64,000 nt of DNA. Source: Callipepla californica brunnescens. Its lineage: Eukaryota > Chordata > Aves > Galliformes > Odontophoridae. Below the pieces are notes generated by a model, which did not search any database, was not told the DNA's origin, and saw only the letters and a program-made list of their open reading frames with translations. This document shows positions 14,697 through 28,296 of this stretch, one piece after another; the first letter of the stretch is position 1; the number at the start of each line of letters is the position of its first letter. The position numbers were made by a program, and so were the translations under genes. Location: NCBI GenBank assembly GCA_023055505.1, contig JALIRH010000002.1, forward strand, positions 24,930,437-24,994,436, written 5' to 3'.

Positions 14697-17600
14697 GGTA
14701 AAAATATTTCCACTAATTTTTCAAAGCTATAAAGAGGATTGAGATTTAATTTGAAGCCAAAGGATACAGGCCTGCAAAGAATTTTTAGTAACACCAGTGG
14801 AAAGTAAATCACTAAAGCCCAGCATATTTTACATAAATATACTTTATATTATCTCACTTGTATCAAGGAGATAGGACAAATTTGAATGTAAAGAAGCCTT
14901 CCTATGAATCTCACACTTAAATAATTTATTCTATTGATTACATTTAATCTCCTACATCACATCGTAGAGCTGTAAGGTATCTAGTAGGAGCACAGTAAAA
15001 ACCGGTTAGAGTAAATAACTTGCAATGAATAATTTATTCCTCAAATTTTCTACCCTGTAAAGATTTTTCTATAGCTCTTGCTGTCATAATATCTAACCTC
15101 TGGTCTAAAGGATGAGCTTATTAGAAGAATTCATTATTAACGTAACTCTGCTTTAAACCACAGCAAATCTTTCATTGACTTAACTGGGGCAGGAAAGGGT
15201 ATAAATTGAAGGGAGAGTTTTTTGATGTTTCTGTTATCCCCTCAAGTAGATTCATTTCAAGTTTTGTTGTTTGAGAACATGAAGAGGATTTTTCTTCTTG
15301 TAAATATAGATCAGTTAAAAACATTTCTTTAAAAACATTTGACTTTCAATATTAAATATTCTATATTCTCTTTAATTTGATCAAATTAATCTAGATTTAA
15401 TTTGCTCTAGTACTTCCAATGTTACTGCTCCCTTCCAATTGATTTCTAATGTGTTTCTTCCACAAACTTTTCTCTGCAAGCTCTCAAATAACTGTAAAAA
15501 CATTCACACCGATAAAACTTGTCTGTTAAAAATGAAATACAAACAGCCCACAGAAGCAAATAAAGCTAATTATTTGTGTGGATGAAATGTCTAGATGAAA
15601 TCTATGGAAGAAAGTAGCTTTTTTTTTTTTTTAAAGAATTATTTTGCTTACCTTAATGATCAGCTTTGGCAGCTCAAATTGATTATTTCCAGTCCATGTT
15701 ATCTTACTATCCTAGATAATTACAACATGCAATACTAGTCTTGTCAACAAATATTAATTATTTGATAGAGCTAATTATTTTCAAACTAAAGCGTATTCAG
15801 AATAAGCCACTAGTGGTCTTTCAACATGCAAGTCTCAGCTCCTCAAACACCCTGCATGCAACATACAGACTTTGATTTCCATTAGCACTGCTAGTTATTC
15901 TCCTAATACAATTACATATTCTTATGCTATTTGTGGAAAATAAGTAAATTTTCCTTATAAAAAGTATCTTATTCCATTTCAAAAGAATCTAGCTGCTTTA
16001 ATAGTACAACACTAAACTCTCCGTATCTTATTTAAGTAAGGAATGATAACTGTCATGTAAGGAAATAACTTCTTGTCAGTTTTTGCATGCGTTTCATCTC
16101 TCCTTTGAAGAAAATAATCACAGGAAGTATTTCAAATTCTGAGTAAGCTGCAGCTGAATAATCTCACTATCATCAATATGTGGTACAACTTACAATAGCC
16201 TTTTATTTTTTTTTTTCCATTCTTGCAAATCAAGAACATCTAATTTTTTTCCTCAGTAATTGCGTGCTGACTTCAGATGTTCTTATAAGTTATTCCAATT
16301 CTGATTATTAGGAAAATTGGCCAGATGTGGAGTAAGAAAATAGAATGGAAGATCAATAAGTGAAAGCGATATCTGGAAGAGAAGATGGAATACTCTCACT
16401 TCTGTAAATTAAATTTTTTTTAGCTAGAGCACAGTTTATGTAAAATCCTGCTTTTTAAGGAACAGTATTTGATGAAACAGTTACTAGTTTCTTCTTTGTC
16501 TTTTTCTTTAATCAATACGTGACTATCTTTAATAGTTCCATAAATGAAAGTTAAGTGCTATCAGCTTCTATAAAATGAAAAGTGCCTTCAAAAGAAAACT
16601 GCTGATTGTCATGGTTTGGAGAAGGATCTAAATGAAATTTCACTGCGTAGATATTTCTCAAAAGTTCATCAGATGTTTCCAGTTGCTTTTACTGAACTAT
16701 TCCTTTGTCTGTTTGTCAATTCTTGTAAAGGATATAATGAAAATAAATGTAAGTAAACACATTTAAGAAAGAGGGGAAAAATTCAGCCAGCCATCTCTAT
16801 GATTTTATGAATATATATTGGTAAACTAAGTATAACAACTTACTTGATGCATTTTCCTATTTTCTGAATGTGTAGACCTGAACAAGCCACACATTTTGAA
16901 AGGGCAAAGTTCTTTATTATTGGTTTAAGATAAAAAAAGGAGTTCTTAGTGTATATATATATCTTCACAACTAAGAAAAATTTTGTAGTTCAGCACGTAT
17001 TTTCAATTTCCTTACAGCAATCATGGACCAGAGACCTGTGAAATAATATGACTAATACTTAAGACAGACTGTTGACTCCAGGGTCAAAGGAGAGTAAAGA
17101 TGTCTGATGGAGCTTAAATCCTTGTTCTCCTTTTGTTTCTTTCTGTCTGACCTATAAATCCTGAGGTTTGTAACTTACACATGTGGTCTGCTTGACATGA
17201 GTGTGAAAGGTTACATTAATCTTCAAAGATATGAGTTATACAGGCAGTCTAGTTACAATAGCTAACTGAGGTTGGAAATAACCTTGTCCTGAATAACAAT
17301 TGCTTTGCAAAGAATAAACATTTAGATGCATTTCTATGCTGTACAATTTCTGGCCACTGAGGCAATCACTCTAAGAATTTTCATAGAAAAATGAGAAAAC
17401 ACCTAATGTAACACTGATAATCTGCTCATATGTTGAATATGTTAAATTATTTCCCACCCTCCCACCTTGGTCTTTGAAAGAGAGCTAGAACATAAAAACT
17501 TCAGGAAAGGTCTATTCTCCACAGGAGGCAGAACTTCACAGATCTCCACAAATGAAAATATTGTCCTCTCAGATTACTGCTAATTTACAGTTTGATTTTA

Positions 17601-18441
17601 AATGCCAGGCAAAATAGCCTTAATAATGAAATATTCTGAACTATATTTAGTTCAGCTTTTTGACCACTAGAACTCTGTTGAAGAGTATCACATCTCCTAT
17701 CTCTGTTTTTTCTGTGGCTATGAGAACTGAAGATAAACACCTTCAAAACAGTAGAAACTGTGTGTTTAGTTGTGTCCCTGCTTTGGGAAGATGGTTTGAA
17801 GTCCTCAGAAAGAATTCCTACTTTAATCTCTTTGATGCGGGATCCTGAAGGAAAAAAGGTTTTAGAAAACACAGTGTAAATGGATTATGGAGAAAGCACT
17901 GTTAATAACAATCACATTATAAGGCTTTTCCCCCATATACTATGGATGGAGAGGACAGCTCCTTTCTACTTGTCTTCTCTCAGGAAGGCTTTGCTTTTGG
18001 GAAATAAGGTAAAAAAGAAGAAATGAAAGTAATAATTTAGAATAGAAAAGCAAACACTGGCAATTTACAGGGATATTCTTATAACAAATGGTGGGAGTGT
18101 AAGGGATGAAGATGACATAACTGTCTTTCCTATCTTCATACACATTGTCTTATCTTTGAAAAGTATCCAAAAGTAACTTCTCATTTACATTGCATTTTTT
18201 AATTTTTTTTTAATTATTTTAATTCCCTATTAAATTAAGAAGTGGGTGGGATTTCTAGACTTCTCATTTTAAAACATTTCTAAATAAATTTCCACCAATG
18301 TTTAGTGAAGTGATATTGATACCCTAAAATGTCCTATCATGATTGAGATCTATTGCATTTGAGTAGATATTATTATTCATTTTTCACAATTACAACAAAC
18401 TCAGTTTCACAGCAGAACTTTATTTCTGGGGTAATTATCAC

Positions 18442-18812
18442 ATAATCATTAAGGTTGGAAATGCACACTAAGAAAATTGAGTCCAACCATCAACCTGCCA
18501 TCACTGTGACTGCTAATCCTTGTCTGTTGGTGAAACATCTATTTCTTGAACACCTCCAGTGATAGTGACTCCAACACCCCCCTGGGCAGCCTATTTCAAT
18601 ACCTGAGCACACATTCAAGGAGGGCTTCTTTCCTAATACCCAACCAAAACCTTTCCTGATGCACTTTAAGGCCATTACCTCTTGTTCTAGCACTATTATC
18701 TGGGAGAATAAGCCAACTCACCACAACCTCCTTTCATGTCACTGTAAAGAGCAATAAGGTCTTCCCTGAGCTTTCTCTTCTCCAGACTAAACAACCTCAG
18801 AGTTTCTAACTG
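18442..18812 (-). mobile_element. CR1 LINE 3' fragment
   Basis: It begins with a diverged CR1 3' end (AATCATTAAGGTTGGAAATG on plus) followed by GTCCAACCATCAACCTGCCA. It continues through AACACCTCCAGTGATAGTGA, CCCTGGGCAGCCTATTTCAA, AAGGCCATTACCTCTTGTTC and CTTCTCTTCTCCAGACTAAACAACC. The order matches the complement of CR1, with sense on the minus strand. It is 5'-truncated and contains no functional frame. The phrase AAGGCCATTACCTCTTG is shared with the 55.4 kb copy, suggesting the same subfamily. Confidence 0.88.
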
Positions 18813-19410
18813 CATATTATCTATAAAGAAAAAGTCAAGCAGATTTTTTCATGTAAGTTCTGGTATGTTCAAAATCAGAAACTTAACCTGAAATAACACT
18901 GGAAATATAAGTGTGCCACCCATCACAAGCAAAGCACAACTCCGTAGTTGTTAAAATAGTCTAGACAGACTAAAAACAGAAGTAATATGAATAAAATAAG
19001 TGAGATGAGAAAGCTGAATGAAACTGCCAAGATGTTCTAACTTACAGTATTCCTAGTGGTATTGAGAAGAAAGCTGTCGACATTCTTTGTATAGGCATCA
19101 GTCTCAGACAAAGAACTTCCCTCAGCTCTCTTGCTGAGCTAGGCTGATGCACTGAGCAGCACATGAAATGCAAGACTGAAGGTATTATGAGGAATTCAGA
19201 CTCCACATAAGTAAAATTCATGAAATACTTTATAGAATCCAAAGAGATTCATCCTAAGTGTATTTATAACAATCACTATTATACCACATTATATGATCTT
19301 CTAACCTTAGTTTTTTACTAACATGACTGAAAACCCAAAGGTTTTATTCAGACAAATTGTGAACTAATTTCTGTTTTTTTTCAATGATTTATTCCAAGTT
19401 GGGGATTTCT

Positions 19411-19434
19411 GAAAAAAATAAAATAAAATAAAAT
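19411..19434. repeat. (ATAAA)n pentanucleotide repeat
   Basis: AATAAAATAAAATAAAATA preceded by A7, about four pentamer units. Confidence 0.85.
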
Positions 19435-19989
19435 ACATCTACTGCTGAAAACATAACTGAAATCATTATGAAGAATAGAGTGAATCTTTTTTGAAAGCAC
19501 TGATGACAGAAGCATGAGCTATATGTATAAAAATCATTGCTTAGTTCTTGCTGTTAATAATTCTTTTTGTTGTTTGTTTTTGGGTTTTTTTGTGTTTTTT
19601 TTTTCCTTCCTGCACTTCAGTAAATAAAGAACTAAGAAATAGGGCCATGCACAGCCATAAATTTTTGTAACCAAAACTTTTTCCCACCCCAAAAAACAAA
19701 AGTACATTTCCATAGCATCTTTGTGAATATGAAGCTACCTTTTCAAAAAGATATCAAAACATTTTATATTATTTGTTTCCTTCTTCATGTTACAAATTCA
19801 ACAAATTCCTAAGATAAATAACAGAAAAATTCTGTTGCAAATACGAAAATATCAGCTCTCTCAGCTTAACTGAAAGTATTATAAAGTAACTGCTATGAGC
19901 TTCAGTAATGATCCTCTAAATTCAAATGTGCCTTCCCCTTCTATTCCTCAACAGACAGTGTAAGCAGCTAAATATATACACTTCAAAGA

Positions 19990-20078
19990 GAATCACAGAG
20001 TTCTTAAAAGTTGGAAGGGACCTTTAAAGATCAGTGCCCCTGCAATGAGAACAGGGACATCCACATCTAGATCAGGTT
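19990..20078 (-). mobile_element. CR1 LINE 3'-end fragment
   Basis: AATCACAGAGTTCTTAAAAGTTGGAAGGGACCTTTAAAGATCA is the complement of a CR1 3' terminus. It is followed by the characteristic CAGGGACATCCACATCTAGATCAGGTTT. It is about 90 bases long and severely 5'-truncated. Confidence 0.85.
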
Positions 20079-21741
20079 TACTATACATGTATTGAAGAGA
20101 AATACAATATACTTTTTTCCCGCTAGTGAAAAATGACTTTTAGACATTAGCATAGTTTTCAAATTGAGATTTCAAATTGAGTTTTAGTTAGTCTGTAATT
20201 ACGGAATCAACTAAATGATACAGAGGGTGCCAGAGACGACCTGTACCATCTGCTATTATCTGCTCCAGGAAAAACATCAGTCTACAGAAAAATTCAAAGT
20301 TACTTTAGAAAGTGCTCAGATATTCTTTTTAATTCTCTCTATATTTCTGAAACTGAAATAACATGATAAATTTGACATAATGTCAACTGAAGATGTTTGA
20401 AAATTTATCAGTTTTTCAGGGAATGTTCCACATTTGCACAGTCACATCACCTCACAAACACTGATGAATTTGCTTTCACATCTCCTTCTGTGTAGGTTTT
20501 CTATTCCAGCATATTAATAAACTAGCAAATTTTTATAATTGGAACTATTTTCTCAGAGTATTTTTATAGAAGCATGGACTCAGCCTTACATCCTGTCCTA
20601 ATACTTACACACAAATATAATTGTGCAAAATATAGCCAGAATGGTTAAAATATTTAAAGAATAATGAAGATACTTAAAATAGTTTTATTCCATTTTAACT
20701 CCTCACAAGACCTCTCTTCTTTTTCACTCAATTTTGATACATTAATTGAATTTGTCACTGAGAATTTTTGTTACAATTTTTTAAAGAGTGAGAATGTTCA
20801 CAGTGCTAGGGCAGTTTTAAAAGGATGAATACACTATTACCTACACTTGGATGAACCTTACTCCATTCTGATCTTGTCTCTTCTGCACGGTTCAACAAAA
20901 AATTTTTGTAAAGAAGTGTCAGTTCAATCCTCCTCAACATTCATATAGTTTATGGCTGCACAGTATGTACTGTGGGTATTTCCAGACACTGTGACATTAC
21001 ATAGTATTTTAAAATAAACTTCAATACTGCAGGAGCCATACCAATTGAAAGCTTACAGATGGCTGATTGTGAAAAGCCATTAGAAAGTCTGTCCATGTGG
21101 CAGCAATTTCTAACTGAAATAGCGTGATGAATTGTACCCACTCCTTATTTCATTTTGGATTTTTTTTTCCCCTGTAACAGTGCTCATTACAGCAAGCAGC
21201 CTCCCTGTTCCTAATCACAACCCTCCATGAGAAACCAGTGGGGAAAATCTAAAAAGCAGAAAACATATCTACAAGACTTTCTGAATAATCCAGCCTCTCC
21301 CAAGTTCCAAGTGAAATTTTGACCCACCAATATTACCACTGTTTTCAAGGAATGTTTGTGGCTGGATATGAGAGTGGTATTGCCAATGCACAAATTTGGC
21401 TAGAAAAAACAGTGAACATGAGTACACTGGAACACATACCCACAGAGCAAAAGGAAGTGCTATCATAACTGCTCTAGGAGCATTCACCACCCACATTTTG
21501 TGCTCTCATTCCCTCTTTTCATTCCTCTTGTTCATCCTGATCAAGAAGAGTAGAACAGGAGCTCTTCACAGCCCTGAGAGACAGCATCTGCGATAGAAAC
21601 CCAGAAGGAAAAGGCTGTCTTTTAACATTGTCGTGGGGCAGTCTCTTCATACCCAACATTCCTACTGAATTCTTGGGTTTAGGATGTTGCATAGTAAGTT
21701 TAGAACAACTAAAATAAAAACAGAAACACAATAAGCAAGAA
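20079..21741. other. RALYL: Intronic, no gene or clear repeat
   Basis: AT-rich with short overlapping frames on both strands at 21211-21731, none with a recognisable domain. The stretch borders the plus-strand CR1. Nothing was recognised. Confidence 0.5.
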
Positions 21742-22490
21742 ACCAGATGAGGTTTAACAAAAGCAAGTGTAGAGTCTCACACCTGGGAAGGAATAACTGC
21801 AAGTTTCAGTACAGGCTGGGACATGACTGGCTAGAGAGAAGCTCTGCAGAGAAGGACCTGGGGGTCCTGGTGGATGACAGGTTGGTGATGAGCCAGCAGA
21901 GTGCCCCTGTGGCCAAGAAGGCCAATGAGAGCGTTAAAAAGAAGTGTGGCCAGCAGGTGAAGGGAGGTGACCTCCCCCTCCACTTCACCCTGGTGAGGCC
22001 TCACCAGGAGTGCTGTGTCCAGTTCTGGGCTCCCCAGTACAATAAAAAACAGGAATCTCCTGGAAAGAGTCCAGCAGAGGGCAACAAAGATGATAAAGGC
22101 CATGGAGCATCTCCCCTGTGAGGAAAAACTCAGTGACGCGGGTCTGTTCAGCCTTGAGAAAAGAAGACTCAAAGGGGATCTTATTAACGTTTAGAAATAT
22201 ATTAAGTGTGGTAGTCAAAGGGACATGGCCACCCTCTTCTCAGTGGTCTGAGGGGACAGGACAACAGGAAATGTCCATAAACTTGAGCATAGGAAGTTCC
22301 ACAGCAATATGTGAAGGATCTTCACAGTGAGGGTGACGGAGCACTGGCACAGGCTACCCAGGGAGGTTGTGGAGTCTCCTTCTCTGGAGATATTCAAGAC
22401 CCACCTGGACATCTATCTGTGCATTCAGCTTTGCAGGGGGATTGGACTTGATCTCTAGAGGTCCCTTTCAATCCCTAAAATTCTGTGATC
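21742..22490 (+). mobile_element. CR1 LINE with ORF2 C-terminal remnant (plus strand)
   Basis: This is the best-preserved plus-strand CR1 in the window. A 124-codon open frame (21747-22121) starts MRFNKSKCRVSHLGRNN and includes SAEKDLGVLVDDRLVMSQQ, VAKKAN and LVRPHQECCVQFWAPQ, all hallmarks of the C-terminal part of CR1 reverse-transcriptase ORF2. The catalytic core is missing (5' truncation) and a short deletion follows VAKKAN. The frame is then lost around 22050-22120. The 3' region ends with AGAGGTCCCTTTCAATCCCT and AAATTCTGTGATC, the CR1 terminus. It lies antisense to RALYL, unlike most other CR1 copies here. Confidence 0.93.
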
Positions 22491-25400
22491 AGAATAATAG
22501 ATAGAAAGCTTTGGGTCAACTGGATTTCTGGAAATGAAATAAGCATCAGATTTTTGATTTTTGATTACCATTTGCTACCTTCCATCCTCATGCTTTTAAT
22601 CGGTGTAACAAATTCTTTCTCAAATTTTCCTTTATGACCTCTGTTCTGTCACTGGAAACACACACAGTCTCTTTAAATAGAGATGTTTTCCCCTTCAGAT
22701 GACTGCCACTCTGGGACTCATTGAAAAGAAAAAACAAGGGCTGCAGCCAAGCAACTGCTCTAACTGAACAGCAGAAAGATATAATTGTGTCATACGTTAA
22801 CTATGAAAACAGCTGTAGACTCAGCACACATAATGAGAACTTCACTGGGTTGTATTTTGTAAAGTCACCACAAAAGCTCTGGACTTCAAACAAATAACTG
22901 CAAAAACATGATATACTGAAATGAAGCATTGAAACACTAGAGGTCTAACTTTGAAAGGAAACAGAAAGCTCAACACAGGGAGCATCAAAATGGTTAAAAA
23001 GCACAGTGGAAAAATGATTTAGGAAAAGAAGATTTATAGAGGAAGTCAATTTTCTCTCAGGAGTATGAAAACCAGAAATGCCTCTCAAAACTAGATTCTT
23101 AAGCATGCTCTTCCTGACCAAAGGAAAAAAAAAGTTGTTTTAAAAAGAAACTTTGAATCTATTAATTCCATGTCAAGAAATGTTACCCATTTGTAAAGAT
23201 TCATTATGCTCAGAAAATCCCAAGTTGGAAAAGCAGAAGAGATACTAAAACTATTCATTCATTCACACAAAGTGTGATATAAAGTGCTTGCATTTATCTG
23301 TGATGGAGCGAATCAGGTTTTGTAATAAAATTCATTGCATTTATGATTCTTTTCTCCTTTACAGGAACAGGCAACTTAAATAAGAGGTTGCAGAATGAGT
23401 GTGGACACTCCTACTGAGAGAAATATCAGTCCAGAAAATCTATTTTTTTCTCCCTTTCCTGTGTGCTACTGTGATGGAAAATCTTGTACTTAAATTTCCC
23501 TTGGAACACAATCATCAGTTCTCAGCTTCAGCCTTGTTCTAGTTTGCTGGTGTACTTTTGCTGATGGGCTTTTTTGTTTAGATTTCTACCTCCTTTTCAA
23601 GGTTAAATACATTGATCTGGATAATGAAGAATCTAGTGTTAAGTGCTTCAAATTTTGATTCAAAAATCAGTATATGCTCCTGATCTCTACTATTTCTGCA
23701 ACTGCTCATATAAGAATGTCTTTCACCAGCAATACAGTACAAAAACATTTTCTGGGTAGAGCTCATCTAATATCATGGTAAGTGCCATAAGAAAGCTGAT
23801 ACAGAAATTAAAAATTATTTATGTGAAACATGTTGTGAATGCAAGAGCTGCTTTTGAGATAAATTTAAGAACTATTGACTATTAGTAACTAACTAAATGC
23901 TCTCATCTATCCTGGGCACTGAATATAGTAGTGATATAGCGGAAAGAAGATAAATAGAATAACTTAACCAAAATTTAATCTTAGTGACAAATAGCCCAAT
24001 GAAGCGCAAATCAGAATTGAAGAAGTACAGTGAAAGACCTGTCACTTTCCAACTTCTAAGATCAACTTTGGATCCTAGCCAGAAACAAAGAAACAAATTT
24101 CTGATAGACCTCTGAAGACACAATTACTTCAATCAGTAACACTGATTTTAAATCTTTATAAAGTAGAATCCAAGCTTCTCACCAGTAGCAGTACTTAAAA
24201 AGTGATTTTGAACAGTGATTTGAGATAACTGTTTAAAGCTGTACAAAAATTTTTATCTATCTCTAGAGTTTACTCATAGAAGAATGGCCAAAAGAAGCAA
24301 AGAATAATTCAAACATAATCTGCAGTATGTCTTTTACATCTATTACATTCAAAGACATCAGGCTACTTTTTAAGGATACACTTGAAATACTGAATAAAGT
24401 CTCATTTATAGGAGAACAATTGAGACTAGGATTAATTAAAATGTTGAAATTCATAAAGCACAGTGAGATTTCCATTGCTGATTTGCACCTTGCTTAAAAA
24501 GGAGTCCCAATCAGGAGCTGTGAAGAGAACTCTCCAGTTGGTCAGAGGGTACCAACACAGGCCTGCAGCAGGCAGCCTGGGCTCCTTTGTTAGATGACAA
24601 AGTTTAGGAAAAGCATTTGCTAATATGAAAACTGCATCTCCTTACTGTAGATCGTAATAATTATGTAGCTTAAATTCTACTCTACCTTGAACTTCAAAAA
24701 GGCACCGTTTCGGAAGTTGAAAACATTCCACACACAATTTTAGGAAGCCATGTTCATATTATTAGCTGCATAAACATCACCTTCCTAATTATTCCTTTTG
24801 ATTTCATAATGTCAGAACTCACTAAATTTATAGATACAGTTTATATTTAACACATAGTAAACAGAATCATTCCTACAAATCTCTAGAAGAGCTATTACAC
24901 CTCTAAATAAAATAAATAAAAATGAATAAATAAAATGAAGACAAGTTCCAAAAACACAGGTAGGCAGGCAAAAACAGTCTCTTAGACCTGCCAGAAGTGC
25001 CCTGCTCTGAAGTGATGCATACCTAGATAATGCTGTGACCTCGGGACATCTATAATGGGACAACTGAAACCAGCTATCATGATACTGGTGATGTCACCAT
25101 TCCTTTGAGCTACGGTGTGGATTAAAATCCTCTTCCAAGAGGAAGGAAACAGGTTTTTATTCTCGTTTTAGCATGTAGGTCATTTAACTCAAGAAGAGCT
25201 ACACTGCACCTTAATCTCTCACTTTAGGCAATAGCAGTGCTACCCTGCCTTACTTAAAGCACTATTTCAAGCTCAGGCTGTGTCCCAGATAGTTACTGCA
25301 AGCACCAAATTCTACCTGCAAGTAGCAAGGAATAATAATTACAATAATTGCAAAGGCTATCAGTAAATCCAACACATACATACATGAATTTACTTTTTCC

Positions 25401-27219
25401 ATAAGAACTAGGAGACCAGATCTGCTACCTTGACTCATGCTGAATCACAGTTCACTGTACAAGTAATCCCTGTTATTTCAATGGGACTACAGAGTATGAC
25501 AGTGGGTACAAGCTCCAAAATCTAACTGAATTATACAAGTCTAAGAACTGGGGCAGAGTAGAGAAGAATTAAAGGAACGTGAAAGAATATTTATTTCACT
25601 TAAAACATATGAGATCATATGGCACTATGTAGAGAGGTATTGTAATAGAAAATACAGATCAGTCACTACATGACATCAACCTAGAACTTCAAGAAATTTT
25701 CAAAAATCAAATTATCCTTTCATACAAATTGATTAATATTGTTTTGCTTTCTCTTAACTGGATGAATAACAATTTTATTTTTGTGTTCACTGTCCCCAAA
25801 ATAACTGCATGAGTAAGTACAAATGTGCACTGGCCTGATGATCTACGTTGGCATTGTACATCACCCTGTTTTGAAATCGTTCAGGGATCTGGTGAATAGT
25901 CAGCAGCAATCACAACATGATGTGACCACAGTGGCCAATTCACAATGCAGTCAGTCAGTTACAAACATCAGACTTCACACGCACACAGAGTACTGACCAC
26001 TATACTTCAAATCGGACAGAGAACACATCCACAGTAATTTGCAAGTATTATTCTGGTAAGGTATTCACAATAAGTAATTTGTACAGCTCTGTATCATAGA
26101 TGAACACAGATCACAGCAAAATGCAGAATGATACTTTTGACCTTGATAACTTCCAATGATAAAGGCAGAGATGAAATAATTACATTAATTCTGTCGACAG
26201 CTAACTTATTTGGATCTATAAATGTGAAACTGAAAACTGATGTCTAAAGAAAATATGTTCTTCATAGCAAGTGGGATAGCTAGTCAGGACATCCAGTCTA
26301 CACATGGATTGAAAAGAATTTTGTATCACATTCTGTTCTGCTCTGCTTTTAATAGGAGCCTACTTCTGGTAAGCAGAGTCTGTTGCTTATTTTTAAGAGT
26401 CACTTAAACTACATTTAACCATAATGATACAACTAGAAGCACTAATTATTCTGAATATTTTAATGTGTTGTTTTTTTTTTTTTTTGTTTTTTTTTCAGTA
26501 GCAGGTTAGTTCTTTCTGGCACTCACAAAGGTTGGGGAAATATAGCCATTTACCCATTTCTATATCTAGAGCAGAAAAGTCAAGTGTTGGAGCAGAAGAA
26601 AGACTAATTTGATTCAGACTTGTCTAGCTGAAAAAATGTGAAACTTGTCACTACAACAGAAAAGAACTTCAATCAAAAAGCAGGCTAGTTTACTGAATTA
26701 ACATATTTCAGACTTCAAAATATCCTGCAGTGTCATTTAAATTGCTATTAGGCTTGCACTGAAGAAAAACAGGCAGTGAATATATAAAATATAAGACAAT
26801 ATATGAATTACCTAGTACTTATGAAAATATGATGATATTACACAGTAAGACCCTTTCAGTCCCCAGGCTTACCACTGCAGCAGATATGTTTTTTGTTGTT
26901 TTGTCGTCGTTGTTTTCTTGCAATGATTTAACAGTACTTGTCTTAACAGGAATGACTGCAAGAAGGTTGGCATAGCCTTAGAAACAAAAAAGCATTAGAT
27001 ATAGTGCTGCATGGACAATTGCCCTGTGTTTGTTATCTTGCTGGCCAAATTCTTAATGTCCAGTGTAGAAGATATTGCATATATTATTTCTTTTATCTTA
27101 TTTGTTTTGTCAGACACAGCATTATTCTAATGCCTAATGGTAAGACTCATTCAGACTTTGCTTTCAGCTCAATTCTTACTATACAGAGATTGTGGCTTTC
27201 TATTCATAACTTCCTTCAG

Positions 27220-27262
27220 AAAACAAACAAACAAACAAACACACAAGCAAACACACAAACAA
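27220..27262. repeat. (AAAC)n microsatellite
   Basis: AAACAAACAAACAAACAAAC followed by imperfect CACAAGCAAACACACAAACAA. Similar (AAAC)n tracts recur at 36083-36104, 48885-48900 and 56388-56410. Confidence 0.92.
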
Positions 27263-28139
27263 CCACTCTTCTTTTAATTGTACTCTATTGTACTCATTAT
27301 TTCACTACTACTAAAAATATATTTAAATTTCTATTTTATATTACTTTGGAATAATATATTTTTAATGTTACAGCTACTTATTCAACTTGCTGCACTGATC
27401 TCCAAACTTCATTTTAGACATTGTAAAAACCGACAATGCTGTTGAAAAATAAGCATCCAAAAATTTGTATTCCTTCCAAAATCTAAATTCAAGAGTGCAT
27501 TCCAAACAAAGAGGTAATGATTTTTATCACTCTGATGCTTTCTCTAACACCATACAGTTTATCTTTCCATGCTTCAATAAACCTGGAATTGTGCACAGTC
27601 AAACCGAAGAGCCCAGGGGTCATGGCTATGGGCAGTCCTCTCACCCATTTCTATTCCTGCACTCTAATTATGTAATCATTAGAATATAACTGGTAGCGTG
27701 TCTTCCTGAGGGGCATCCATTCATTAATGCAGACAGATAAGGCTGTTGTCCATTGAAAGTAATGAAGTGGAAACATCCACATTAGTTCTAAAGCCCTTGA
27801 GACCATGCCCGTAATATCCTCTGTAGTCCATGAAGCACTGTCAGGCACCTCCTGTTATAAATACGCAAGTGAAACAATTATCCACGCTGTTCATGGCACT
27901 GGATTTTACTAGGTTGGAAGGAAAAATCAGAGTCTCTTCTGTTGTCTTTACTTGGCCATTACTCCAAACTTCTTTACCTCCCCTCATTGTCTGTTTTATT
28001 TACTAAAATTTTTTAAAACATCCAGTTGCTTTTATTTGCTATTTGGAGTTAATTCGTAACCAAGCGAAGACAACCAAGTGGGAAACAACTTATTATATTA
28101 ATTATGATATTATAATATATACATTATAGATATTATATT

Positions 28140-28174
28140 ATTTTATAGCAGATAAAAGCTATCTGCTATAAAAT
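28140..28174. repeat. Perfect 15-bp inverted repeat (hairpin)
   Basis: The left arm at 28140-28154 (ATTTTATAGCAGATA) is exactly complementary to the right arm at 28160-28174 (TATCTGCTATAAAAT), separated by AAAGC. It sits at the right end of a (TA)-rich block. No transposon with these ends was recognised. Confidence 0.85.
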
Positions 28175-28296
28175 GAGATAATATACTCTCCACATCTCTG
28201 GAAAACTTTACAGAAACGAATGCAAGTTAAAATATCAGCAAATACTTATAGTGAAGATGAGGTAAATGTACACTAAAGCACTTGAATATACCTGCC

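Larger units (their letters stand above)
12361..18441. other. RALYL: Intronic, no gene; several simple repeats
   Basis: It holds (TG)n at about 14258-14272, an A-rich AAC stretch at about 14435-14488, A23 at 14674-14696, a perfect 10-base tandem ATTTTTAAAG at 14571-14590, and T14 at 15619-15632. Frames of up to 95 codons occur on both strands without domain features. No transposon was recognised. Confidence 0.55.
22491..28296. other. RALYL: Intronic, no gene; T-rich and (AAAC)n tracts
   Basis: It contains a T15-G-T9 tract at 26471-26495 ending in CAG, and (AAAC)n at 27220-27262. An AT-rich block at 28090-28173 ends in a perfect hairpin. The 116-codon plus frame at 27004-27354 spans the (AAAC)n tract and is dismissed as coding. 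No transposon was recognised. Confidence 0.5.

Noticed and set aside
21806..22218. Minus-strand frames of 60-113 codons
   Set aside because: They are antisense of the plus-strand CR1 ORF2 remnant.
27004..27354. 116-codon plus-strand frame
   Set aside because: It runs through an (AAAC)n microsatellite giving a Thr/Asn/Lys string, with no domain and no splice or start context.
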